DNA of 64,000 nucleotides from contig NZ_JAIVKK010000014.1 in assembly GCF_020524005.1 (NCBI RefSeq), positions 1 through 64,000 of the forward strand, read 5' to 3'. Made by a program: the position numbers and the translations under genes. Origin of the DNA: Microbulbifer aggregans (GTDB lineage: Bacteria > Pseudomonadota > Gammaproteobacteria > Pseudomonadales > Cellvibrionaceae). The notes beneath the pieces are model-generated. The model was not told the DNA's origin and searched no databases. It saw only the letters and a list, made by a program, of their open reading frames with translations. Below are positions 47,701 through 53,920 of the stretch, one piece after another (the first letter of the stretch is position 1; the number at the start of each line of letters is the position of its first letter).

Positions 47701-49225
47701 GCACCTCTTCGGTGACCACGAGATTTTCGATCGTGGATAGGTTGGCGATATCTACCGTTACTCGCCAGGTTACCGGCTCGCTGGGGCCAGTAACCGTTTC
47801 GCCATCATCGCCGATGGAATTGTTATCGCCGTCACCATCCAGTGCATCTTTTTCCACATCGATTACGGTGGGGGTGATCTCTGTCTCAATCGGGTTGCCG
47901 AGGATCGGCGGATCCACATCCGGGTTATTCAGTGCATCGTTGCCATACGCAAATCCCGGGCGCACCCAGATGGGAATGGGCACGCCGACAATGGCCCCGG
48001 CGGCTTCGTCGAGAATGGCGGAGACATTGAAATCAAACGATGGCTGGTCTGGGGAAAACGAACCGAAGGGCAACTGGATTGCATACCAGGTGGCACCTTC
48101 TTCACCGGGAGGCAATGGAATTAACCCGGTCTGATTGAAGTCGTAGGGGTGGTATTCCACCACATTGCCGTTGCTGTCTACCCACTGGCCGCCTTCGTAG
48201 GTGTAGGTAATGACGGATGCACCATCGAGGCCGCTGACACTGCCCAGTTCTAACCCGGGGCCGGCGACGATATCCATAAACGGACCGTAACCTGTGGTAT
48301 CGCCGTCATTGTCAAAGGAAAAACCGATATCCGTGGACTCGTTGATAAAGTCCTCGCTGGGGGCGTCGACTGTGGCTGAGGGCGTTGCCACCATCAGCCC
48401 TTCCCAACTGCCCTGTAGCAACTTGGAGAACACGACATCGGTATCTACATCCCCCTTTTGTTGCTCCAGCTCCCAGTCACCGCCGCGCAGCGCACTGCCG
48501 GTCGGGTCGTCAGAAGCGGCCACATCGGCGCCGGTGAGATCGGCAATCTGGTCAATAAAACGTTCACCGGTCAGGCTGTAACCGGTGTTGCAGCCGTACA
48601 GCAGAATATCCGCACCTTCGCTCAGGCTGGCACGCCAGCTTTGCAGCTGTGCACTGTGGCTGTCGTTACCATCAGCGGCCAGTGATGTGAGGGAAAGTTC
48701 TTCGCCGCCCACATCAATACCACCGGCACCGCCGTGGGAAATCAGGTGTACGGCGTCGTAGACCTGCTCAGTGGATTGTAAAAAATCGGTGATGGTTGTC
48801 AGGCTGTCGCTGCCATCCAGTGTCAGCAGGGTAATACTGCGCTCGCCGATCATGAGCTCGATACTGTCTTCGTTCTGGGTGACTTCCGTTGCCTGGCCTA
48901 CGAGGTCATCGATCAATGACTGCGACTGATCCAGTTGCAGGTCGATAACCACAAGCTCCTGGCGTTGCGCGATGGCTGCGGTATCCGCTTCCACACTGTT
49001 GTCGTTGTCCTGGGTATTTTTCGCCGAGCTTTCCTTCGCGCTGTCGTCGCCGTTGTCGGTCGCTTCCGCACCGCTGGCATCGGTCAGGGTATGGCTGACA
49101 TCCACCGCCACCGAGGCATCCAGCAGGACCCTTTTTTCCAGTGACCGACGCACGCTGCTGAGCTGTCTGCCGTGCAGGTTGATGGCTTGTGCCAGGGACG
49201 ATCTGGAAAACTCGTTGAGTTCCAT
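38762..49225 (-). CDS. Giant repetitive surface protein with DUF4347 and DUF11-like repeats
   Basis: A 3487-residue acidic protein, probably exported to the cell surface. Residues 1-45 form a non-Sec N-terminus with LEKRVLLDA at 29-37, close to the LEPR-xLL motif found at the start of many giant bacterial surface proteins. After an Asp/Ser-rich linker, residues ~90-262 match DUF4347, including HLISHGGAGG (His164) and LLYGCNTGY (Cys212), spaced like the His/Cys pair of caspase-fold peptidases. Most of the rest is DUF11-type beta-sandwich repeats (DKxxxxxxxxxGDxxxYTIxxxN, ending in TLPxxxxF and WxxGxLxxGE). A ~60-residue tail is Pro-rich. There is no LPxTG, RTX nonapeptide or autotransporter domain. 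It is the last gene of an operon with TolC, two HlyD proteins and an M50 protease. Start ATG 49225 follows AAGGAAAGAGG. Adhesion or matrix role is inference. Confidence 0.8.
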   Translation of the reverse strand: MELNEFSRSSLAQAINLHGRQLSSVRRSLEKRVLLDASVAVDVSHTLTDASGAEATDNGDDSAKESSAKNTQDNDNSVEADTAAIAQRQELVVIDLQLDQSQSLIDDLVGQATEVTQNEDSIELMIGERSITLLTLDGSDSLTTITDFLQSTEQVYDAVHLISHGGAGGIDVGGEELSLTSLAADGNDSHSAQLQSWRASLSEGADILLYGCNTGYSLTGERFIDQIADLTGADVAASDDPTGSALRGGDWELEQQKGDVDTDVVFSKLLQGSWEGLMVATPSATVDAPSEDFINESTDIGFSFDNDGDTTGYGPFMDIVAGPGLELGSVSGLDGASVITYTYEGGQWVDSNGNVVEYHPYDFNQTGLIPLPPGEEGATWYAIQLPFGSFSPDQPSFDFNVSAILDEAAGAIVGVPIPIWVRPGFAYGNDALNNPDVDPPILGNPIETEITPTVIDVEKDALDGDGDNNSIGDDGETVTGPSEPVTWRVTVDIANLSTIENLVVTEEVPNNFYYIPGNVSVTDSSGTPLDVTITEPPEGANNGSELIIQFNTPIEGTLASNDIVITYTGYVPDFDADGNPIVINDGASEAVRNNVTVSGDYQGETITDQDDAIITAVATALQKDVAIIDDTGAEGYTPGDRVEYTLTLEVSDYMRLNNLILSDSIGDGLEIDPDSFTFELFSNGFSFGPDALNSGNLSVIENAGDGSTDVSINLSQELIDELISPNGGLNGDLFEDTNIDGTTTVVITYEAVIRETYLATGDAVSVFDVINNQATINGTAESANGGDISNSSNESIQIEGAESSKSLYAVDGSTDPADLGEVSVGQAVTFAIDIDLGTLDSGGLTITDYLPQPVFDAIPPTFINTDEGANVPPVNFWGFGPETDFDNWPPGYLESFNVTVTTDDANNSITWNFVPIEQIASQGGHVQLLFTVEVNDQPFTDGLLLTNVAQVSVDGTDETVTLPPGGIQIEVVSPDVNVTKGVISTDDGSGVFDPAPAGPVTFDPAGTANDGTPPWTGTITSDDLDNTPIDSNLSEIDAGDTVRFAITLENTGGSDAFDLVISDTLPEGFEIPPGGINLHIYTGDGTQIDFTGNPEDLFAGGITLVDPSSDEGALNEGRDPDTGPTTDGSNIIIITYDLIATDDVQPGQEIENTAQLEGYGGVDGGNDYTEGNTNINWQDDATVTVLDNAVDKELVGTSINSANNANDEAVIGEVITYTLTLTISEGQTPSASVLDTLDDGLVFLNVTSVTSSSGDIQNGTGGAWSQDDLTVTTNGQQVTFDLGDLDNINRDNSVDETITITYEVLVANDVVNQSGDQLNNNAQFSWDSTNDGVDNPTVNDSDSAEVVTVIEPDLQVDKSLTSSDPLIDAGDPVQYTIVISHTGFSDTDAFDATFIDTLPPELENAVLSSATLNVGGTTTNVLDLFVVNGNTIEMAPDASFDLPLGATLTLVIDAIVVNDVILGSVVTNTATVDWESIDGDDANERTGEDGAGGELNDYETDDSAQFVVASVETGKSIVSSSEENEYNAIDEAVIGELVTYQASFEVPEGVVINAQILDTLPAGMEFVGFDGIFVGDDLEITGGGFGDPTVVGNDDGTTSLDFGSATVTNNGTDNVPDLITIVYTVRVTNVESNQAGTELINNAQFITDNGTSEASTTVTVIEPALTIDKSANITEGDNGDDVSYTITVTNPDDGSSTTAYDISFSDPLPTELSNISFSASLQTASGTTDISGFFVIVGGELVLDPQAELDLDPGSTVTITVTGILSNTIAGDTITNAADLDWSSLDGDVDDERTGEDGEGGELNDYATSDEVEITVASPEIEKVLVSTSQNDDLNDDTEATIGEIVTFSVTLTLPEATLIGQITDVYGPGFEFIDLVSVTASNPDAILIDQDAITVIDDAANNTIGFDFGNLVNTDTDNTTEETVTFVYRLRVTDIPENVQGTTLTNDASLDFDSDADGSLDSSISDDASVDVVEPLLDIDKELLSDTPLTLGGLATYQITIQLDPASGADAYNVTIEDALPPYLSGVENVQIDVTGGSPTIVDNSLANLLSLDISEIDASTIITITVDARVTTDPSAVGQTTTNLVEGEYTSLDTPEGGDDSDIEREYDVSDEVTAEIGAVDLVVDKDDGGITAVPGGDIVYTIDYENAGNIDATGVVITESLPEYVTFDPAANPGWTLDGDTLTYNVGDLAAGETGSIELVVTVIDPLPTGVEETNNTVSIDGDESNGTDPTPDNNTDEDVTPLEAAPDYVIDKVENFEDPANPGDTIEWSITVTNEGNQDGTGVFVTDTLPDTSLFNNFTASDGGVIDLDAGTVTWNIGDMAVGDSVTFTLSAIVNESVPTDIPTQINSVVVEDDGANGEDPTPDNNRDDEEFDIAYVDLAIDKDDAGITAEPGDTLVYTLDYANNGTADATGVVITESLPDYATFDAGSSTAGWIDNGDGTFSFEVGDLAAGETGTVEFAVIIDDPIPSGVEETSNTTSITDDGDHGPDQNTEDNDDDEVTPIDGRPDYVIDKIELFDDPAAPGETISWDIVVTNEGNQDGTGVVVTDTLPTGDYFDAGFIASNGGIVDLDAGTVTWNIGDLAAGDSITLTLTTTVNENVPPFLLPTQVNSVEVTDDGTNGEDPTPENNRDEEEFDITLVDLAIAKTDDGITTSPGGLVVYTLSYANIGGFDAEDTFITETLPDNVTFDAANSDPRWVDQGDGTFTLDLGTVASGETGSVTFAVIVDNPLPAGVEEIFNTTEIDYGGGNGPDQNLENNTNDDTTPVIAQPDYVIDKIENFEDPAHPGDTISWTIEVSNQGNQDGTGVVVTDTLPDTSLFSEFTASDGGVIDLNAGTVTWDIGDLAAGESLTLTLTAVVSDSVPTEIPTQTNTVVVDDDGSNGEDPTPENNRDDEDLDITYVDLAIDKDDGGVDSDNPAEPGDTITYTLNYANNGTADATGVVITESLPDYVTFDPADNPGWVLDGDTLTFDIGTLAAGETGSVTLVVTVIDPLPAGVEETSNTASIEDDGNVGPDQELIDNTDDEVSPIDGRPDYVAEKTENFEDPVNPGDPVSWTIEVRNEGNQDGTGVVVTDTLPDTSLFTNFTASNGGVIDLAAGTVTWNIGDLAAGDSVTLTVSAVVVDNVPANVAPQTNSVVVDDDGSNGLDPTPDNNRDRETLEIEFVDLFVDKEHGNAEPGPADTLVYTLTYGNRGNTTATGVVITETLPPNTTFDAAGSSAGWVQNGDSFTFDVGSLAPGETATITFAVTVDYPLDVTVQQIDNTAVITDDGDHGPDQNLDDNTDLDEVDLFNPGPNVDNITLSQLYPDYIYPPREWERQAPEMHGRLISKETEDVRVNLQGGRNGGNFDPAFGPVDGRHYPNNWSRVFQNDLSIDTSDTTGGDKSSPLELDQDTGRYRANTLFGEFQRPAASPDLPAGAPDSAPIPAPLPEPLRDEPVSLPVERSGVQKQLDEITREMNESRVSPLLAALAAITLEEGKPDVQP
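39690..42890 (-). repeat. ~780-bp tandem super-repeats in the giant gene
   Basis: Two kinds of ~130-residue DUF11 domains alternate: type A opening VDLAIDKDDGG (near 42870, 42090, 41310, 40520, 39720) and type B opening PDYVIDK-ENF-DP (near 42475, 41695, 40905, 40115). The pair repeats every ~780-800 bp. DNA similarity between copies is high, so the array could expand, shrink or collapse in assembly. Further upstream (43-48 kb) the repeats are older and more varied. Confidence 0.8.
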
Positions 49226-49340
49226 GGGATACCTCTTTCCTTGTGGTTTTCCTGTGTGGCCTGCCTGGCCCGAGGAAAGCTATTGAGAAGCGAAAATCTA
49301 GTACGAAAAATCTATTGCGAAATAAACTGGTGAAACACCG

Positions 49341-51569
49341 CTACACGCCGCTCTCACGAATGACGACACCGGCTATACGGTCGGCAATCAGTGACAGCAG
49401 GCTGGTCGGCGTGCCGAATATCACCAGATACCCGGTGCGCTGGGCACTGGCCGGGGTTAGCGCTGTATCGGCCGGGATGGAAAAACTCACCAGGTGCAGT
49501 GCTTCCGCACTGCGCTCGCGATCGTCCGGCAGTGTCTGTAGCGGCCCGTCAAAGTCGGAAGCCAGTGCCGGGTCCTGAATGCGCCGGGAAGCAATCTGTT
49601 CAACCGCATTGACGGCTACTGGCAGTGCCCGCCACTGGCCGGCGAGAAACAACCGGCCGCTAAGGGAGTGATTTTTTTCCGGTGGGACCAGTCGCGATAC
49701 CTGTGCCGACTGGCCATACGCGCGGCCAGACAGGGTATGGCGGTCGGCAATGGTCAGGATGGGCTGGTTCAGTTCCAGATATTGGCCGGTGTGCACACCC
49801 GGTAGCACCCAGTCCACCGTGCCCGATACCTTGGCGACAATTGTCAGTTGCTGCTTTTCCGTTTCGAGTTTACGCAGTAGTTGTTGTTTGCTGAGCAGGT
49901 CCTGTAGATACACGCCATCGAGTGCGTCGAGGCTCTCGGCAAATCCGTCGCTGCTCTGGCGGCGGCGCAGCAGTTGCAACTCGGCCTGGGTACGCGCAAT
50001 GCGGTAGTCCAGCTCGCTATCGTGGAGGCTTGCGATCAGGTTCCCGGCCTGCACGCTGCTCCCCGCCTGGAGCTCAAGGGATTCCAGCGTGGCATTGGCC
50101 GGAGCCACAACTTTTTGTTGTTGGGAAAAATACGTGGCCGCAGGAAGCTGCACCGGCCACGGCAGTGGCACCAGCAACAGAGCGAGAAAAAAAGCACTGC
50201 AGAAAAGAATGCGTGGATTCAGCATTCGCAGGATTTGTATTGCACTTTGCCAGCGACCCTCGTCGCTGTCCGCATTTTGGCTGGATGCACTTTTGGCCAT
50301 GGCGAGGTTTCGCTGCTCTTTGAAAAATGAAAGAAACCCGAGGATTTCACGCACTGCGGGAAGAATCAGTAGCAACCCGACACACAGGATCAGCACCAGA
50401 ATTCCTGCGGCCTTGAACAGCATCTGGTAGGCGGCGTAGCTGATCAGTGTAAATACCGACAGCCGGTAAACCAGGCTGGCGAAACCAAACAGGGTGAGCA
50501 ATTTGTGCCGGCGGTCACTTGCCGGTGGTCGGGAGCGCAGGAGTTTCAGCCAGATCCAGTGGCGCAAAGTATTGGTTGCGGTCTGGTGCAGATTTTTCTC
50601 GCCGGTGAAATCGCTCAGCAGGTAATAGCCGTCGAATTTCATCAATGGATTGGCGTTGATCAGCAGGGTGCTGATCAGCGAGGTGGTAAACAGGTAAAAC
50701 ATCAGTGCACGCAGAGGACCGTCATCCATAAGGCACCAGGCGAGTGCCGCAATGGATCCCAATGTGAATTCAAACGCGACTCCAGCGGCGGAGATATGCA
50801 GGCGCGCGCGCCGCGGCAAGCGCCAGGCATCGGTAATTTCACTGAACATGATCGGCATAAAGGCGATCAGGCCGAAGCCGACGGAATTGGCGCGCACGCC
50901 ATATAAACGCGCGACACTGGCGTGGCCCAGTTCGTGAAACAGGCTCAATACCAGATAGCAGGCAAAAAACAGTGCGGCGCCGGCGGCGTTCCAGCTGGCA
51001 TCGAAGTAGGCCAGAAATTCGGGCCAGTGCTGGTTGATGGAAATGCCGGCAAAGATTGCACTGCACAACAGCACCGCGTAAAACCAGCCATGTCGGGTGC
51101 AGCGGGCCAGCGGTTGTAGCAGGCGGCTACTCAAGTCCGGCACAAACAGCGGGCGGCGCCAGAACAGGGTTTTCTGCAATTGCGTCAGCCGCTTCTGTTG
51201 CGGGGTAACCGCCGCGAGCTTTTGTGCAATCTGCTGGCTGTCAGTTTGGGTTAATTCATTGTCGCGAATAAACTGTGCCGCGGCCTTTACCTGCTCCGGG
51301 TCTACGGCGCAGCCCTGTTGCCGGGCAATGGTATCGGCGATTTTTTGCGGACTGCCGAGCGGCCAGTGATGCAGTACCAGTATTTCCAGTTCGCCGAGTT
51401 CCAGGTATTGCCCGCGCAGCGGATCATAGAGCATCCAGCAATTGTGCGGGCTGCTGTCTGTTGCATTGTCTTGCGCGCGATGAAATTGCAGATCGCTGCG
51501 CAGCGGCGGCCACGCCGGGTTGGCCGTGCCACTAGGTATTTCCGGATTGATAAATGGTTGTGACTGCAC
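49341..51569 (-). CDS. PqqD-like / M50 intramembrane protease / HlyD fusion protein
   Basis: A 742-residue multidomain membrane protein. Residues ~40-110 look like a PqqD/RRE winged-helix domain (DPLRGQYLELGELEILVLHHW, then VDPEQVKAAAQFI). Residues ~160-430 are polytopic with the site-2-protease motifs HELGH (212-216) and NPLMKFDGYY (Asp323). Residues ~480-740 form a HlyD-type adaptor part: VVAPANATLESLELQAGSSVQAG, a short coiled coil, and AKVSGTVDWVLPGVHTGQYLE. The frame opens with GTG at 51569 behind AGAGG. It lies between the GAF-HlyD gene (38-bp gap) and the giant-protein gene (115-bp gap). Known family members are called putative peptide zinc metalloproteases and sit next to export genes. 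Inference: it recognises and clips the exported protein's N-terminus. Confidence 0.82.
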   Translation of the reverse strand: MQSQPFINPEIPSGTANPAWPPLRSDLQFHRAQDNATDSSPHNCWMLYDPLRGQYLELGELEILVLHHWPLGSPQKIADTIARQQGCAVDPEQVKAAAQFIRDNELTQTDSQQIAQKLAAVTPQQKRLTQLQKTLFWRRPLFVPDLSSRLLQPLARCTRHGWFYAVLLCSAIFAGISINQHWPEFLAYFDASWNAAGAALFFACYLVLSLFHELGHASVARLYGVRANSVGFGLIAFMPIMFSEITDAWRLPRRARLHISAAGVAFEFTLGSIAALAWCLMDDGPLRALMFYLFTTSLISTLLINANPLMKFDGYYLLSDFTGEKNLHQTATNTLRHWIWLKLLRSRPPASDRRHKLLTLFGFASLVYRLSVFTLISYAAYQMLFKAAGILVLILCVGLLLILPAVREILGFLSFFKEQRNLAMAKSASSQNADSDEGRWQSAIQILRMLNPRILFCSAFFLALLLVPLPWPVQLPAATYFSQQQKVVAPANATLESLELQAGSSVQAGNLIASLHDSELDYRIARTQAELQLLRRRQSSDGFAESLDALDGVYLQDLLSKQQLLRKLETEKQQLTIVAKVSGTVDWVLPGVHTGQYLELNQPILTIADRHTLSGRAYGQSAQVSRLVPPEKNHSLSGRLFLAGQWRALPVAVNAVEQIASRRIQDPALASDFDGPLQTLPDDRERSAEALHLVSFSIPADTALTPASAQRTGYLVIFGTPTSLLSLIADRIAGVVIRESGV

Positions 51570-51607
51570 GGCTTACCTCTTGATACCTCAAATTACCTCT
51601 GCTGCAT

Positions 51608-52951
51608 TCACATTCCGATCCAGCGGCGGGCGGAAGCCAGTGGGCGGCGCAGCAGATAGTAGACAAGAGGAACGCGGGCGCCATAAATGCGCGCGTGGCC
51701 GCGGGTATTGATCCGGATCTGGGGCTGGTCTTGCTGGATGGTCGCGAGCAGGCGGTAGCTCGCGGGAAGATTTTCTCCCTCGGTAGTGAGCAGGCTGTGG
51801 TAGATCAAACGCCCCTCGATCGGCGCGAGCGGTGCGGAGGTTGCGTAAAAGACTGCGTGTGCATTCTCCGGCAGCGTGATGGCGTCCTGAGTTGGCAGAT
51901 CTATCTGGATCTGGCGCGCATCCGGCTGCACGATTTCCATGACTTTTTCGCCCGCGCGAATCCGCCGCCCGATCCACTCCGCCGGGTCGGTGTAAATGGC
52001 CACGCCGGAGGCCGGGGCGGTGACACGGGTCTTGTCCAGCAGAGTTTTCTGATAGTCGAGGTCGAGTTTGCGAATGGCCAGATCGGTTTCCGCCTGGGCC
52101 AGTTTGTGGCCGGCGGAGGTCTGCTGGAAATTGTATTGGCGGGTCATACGCAGGCGCTCCTGAAAGAGCGAAATTTCCTGCTGTACCCGATCAATCTCCG
52201 CCGTGACTTCCGCATCCTCTAGAGAGAATAACAACTGCTCCCGTTGCACTGGTGCGTTGGGTTGAATATGAATTTCACGCACGACACCATCCGTCAGTGC
52301 GGAAACAATTCGCGGTTCGATGGCCGCCAGCGTGGCTGGTGCGAGTATGCTCTGGCGTACCGGGATCAGGCAGATAGCGGTGATGAGCGCGGCGAACACC
52401 AGTGGCCGACGGCGGAACCAGTGACGCAGCGAAAATTGCCGCGCCCCGCGTACGGCGAACAGGGCCTGGGTTACCGCGCCGCCCAGTTCCCGCAATACTT
52501 CCCGTTCCTGGTCGGAAAAACGCTGGCTGCGCAGCAGTGCCAGGCAGCCCTCATTACCGTCTTTCCCCAGTGTTTGCAGGACCAGGTATTTGGTTTCAAT
52601 GGTATCTCTCTGATCGCTATGTTCTTTATTCCCGGTTTCGGACGCACTGTCATTTCCGGGCTGGGATAATTCCAATTGCAGTGGCGATCGTTGCCGGGCT
52701 TTGTCGAAGTGCTGGCCGAGCAACTGGCGCCAGCGCTGGATTTCACTGCTGGTGGCATCAATGACGGAGATATTGGAAGCAGCCAGCGGTTTGAGCTGGC
52801 GGCCACTGAAAAAAACGCAGCTGTCAAAGTGCAGCAGGGCCTGGCTATCGCTGCTGGCAATCTGGGCCACCTGCTGCACACTGCTGGCGTTGCGGAGTTT
52901 TTTCTCCAGTGCCAGGAAGTGATTCAGTTTTTCCAGCAGACGGGCATCCAC
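51608..52951 (-). CDS. GAF-like / HlyD-family membrane fusion protein
   Basis: A 447-residue protein. Residues 1-170 look like a GAF domain (LEKKLRNASSVQQVAQIA, CLALLRSQRFSDQEREVLRELG) and should face the cytoplasm. One membrane helix lies at ~183-202 (LVFAALITAICLIPVR). The periplasmic part has the adaptor motifs VSALTDGVVREIHIQPNAPVQREQ, a coiled coil (EIDRVQQEISLFQERLRM) and VTAPASGVAIYTDPAEWIGRRI. The GTG start is one base after the stop of the preceding gene (TAGCGTG), so they are coupled. The cytoplasmic GAF domain could let the export apparatus respond to a ligand. Confidence 0.8.
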   Translation of the reverse strand: MDARLLEKLNHFLALEKKLRNASSVQQVAQIASSDSQALLHFDSCVFFSGRQLKPLAASNISVIDATSSEIQRWRQLLGQHFDKARQRSPLQLELSQPGNDSASETGNKEHSDQRDTIETKYLVLQTLGKDGNEGCLALLRSQRFSDQEREVLRELGGAVTQALFAVRGARQFSLRHWFRRRPLVFAALITAICLIPVRQSILAPATLAAIEPRIVSALTDGVVREIHIQPNAPVQREQLLFSLEDAEVTAEIDRVQQEISLFQERLRMTRQYNFQQTSAGHKLAQAETDLAIRKLDLDYQKTLLDKTRVTAPASGVAIYTDPAEWIGRRIRAGEKVMEIVQPDARQIQIDLPTQDAITLPENAHAVFYATSAPLAPIEGRLIYHSLLTTEGENLPASYRLLATIQQDQPQIRINTRGHARIYGARVPLVYYLLRRPLASARRWIGM

Positions 52952-52952
52952 G

Positions 52953-53855
52953 CTAGTTGGCTCCGCTGGTGGATGGCGCTGCGGCGGGATCCTTGGTGTC
53001 GGCCAGTAAATCTTTACTGCCGTCGTTCAGGGAAAATCTGGCTTCGCCACTCATGCCGGAAATCAACAGTGTCGCCGGGGATATTTCCTGAGGGCCAGCA
53101 TCAATATGACCGATGACGCGCACCGTACGGGTAACCGGATCCACCACCGGTACAATGCGTTGCAGGGTAGCGGCATAGCGGCGGCCGGTTTCATTAATGG
53201 TGACTTCAAAGCGGTCACCGATAGAAAGTTTTGCCAGCCATCCGGAAGGAATAATGGCCTCTACTTCCAGGCTGCGGTTATCCACCAGCTCCAGAAGTGG
53301 CGCGCCAACATCCACGCGCTGGTGAGGTTCGATACTGCGGCTTACCACGAAGCCGTCGAAGGGCGCGCGCAGATCGCAGTAGCTGTTGCGGTGCTTTAAC
53401 ACCTTGGCGCTGGCGGTGGCCTCGGCGAGCTGCGCTTCACTTTGTACCATTTCCAGTTCGCTGACATTCCCGCCCAATTGCTTGAGGGAAATATTCGCAT
53501 CCAGCTGCCGGCGGGCGAGGGCGCGCTGGGATTCCGCACCTTCGAGTTCGGCCTTCAATTCGGTGCAGTCGAAGCGCGCCAACAGATCACCGCGGGAGAA
53601 ATGGTCGCCGGCGCGTACTTTGACCTGGGTAAGGCGTGCGGCCAGTTCGCTGGAAAGCTGTACCCGGCTCAGTGCATTGAGTTTGGCCGGTGCCGTGTCG
53701 CCGGCTGACGCGGCCATGCTGGTGGCCGGGGCGAGTGTGGCCGCAAGAAAAACCGGGAAAAACACCGCAGCAAAAGTTTTGCGGGGGCGTAGTGACGCAG
53801 GCCGTGGCTGCGTGCGAAAAATCTTCAACATCTCTGGGTACCACTGATACTTCAT
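52953..53855 (-). CDS. Periplasmic HlyD-type adaptor
   Basis: A 300-residue protein with an N-terminal signal (FAAVFFPVFLAATLAPATSMAAS). Lipoyl half-motif RLTQVKVRAGDHFSRGDLLARFD, a short hairpin (QRALARRQLDANISLKQLGG), then YCDLRAPFDGFVVSRSIEPHQRVDVG, and a beta-barrel. It lacks a membrane anchor after signal cleavage, so it would bridge the GAF-HlyD/M50-HlyD proteins and the TolC-like channel. Second gene of the operon; GGAGG lies 12 bases before ATG 53855, and ATG 53831 is an alternative. Confidence 0.85.
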   Translation of the reverse strand: MKYQWYPEMLKIFRTQPRPASLRPRKTFAAVFFPVFLAATLAPATSMAASAGDTAPAKLNALSRVQLSSELAARLTQVKVRAGDHFSRGDLLARFDCTELKAELEGAESQRALARRQLDANISLKQLGGNVSELEMVQSEAQLAEATASAKVLKHRNSYCDLRAPFDGFVVSRSIEPHQRVDVGAPLLELVDNRSLEVEAIIPSGWLAKLSIGDRFEVTINETGRRYAATLQRIVPVVDPVTRTVRVIGHIDAGPQEISPATLLISGMSGEARFSLNDGSKDLLADTKDPAAAPSTSGAN

Positions 53856-53920
53856 TGTTTGCGGCGTGCCTCCAAAGTGGAGGGCGCTCCGCGATGAGCT
53901 ATTTCAACGGTCTGTAGCTG

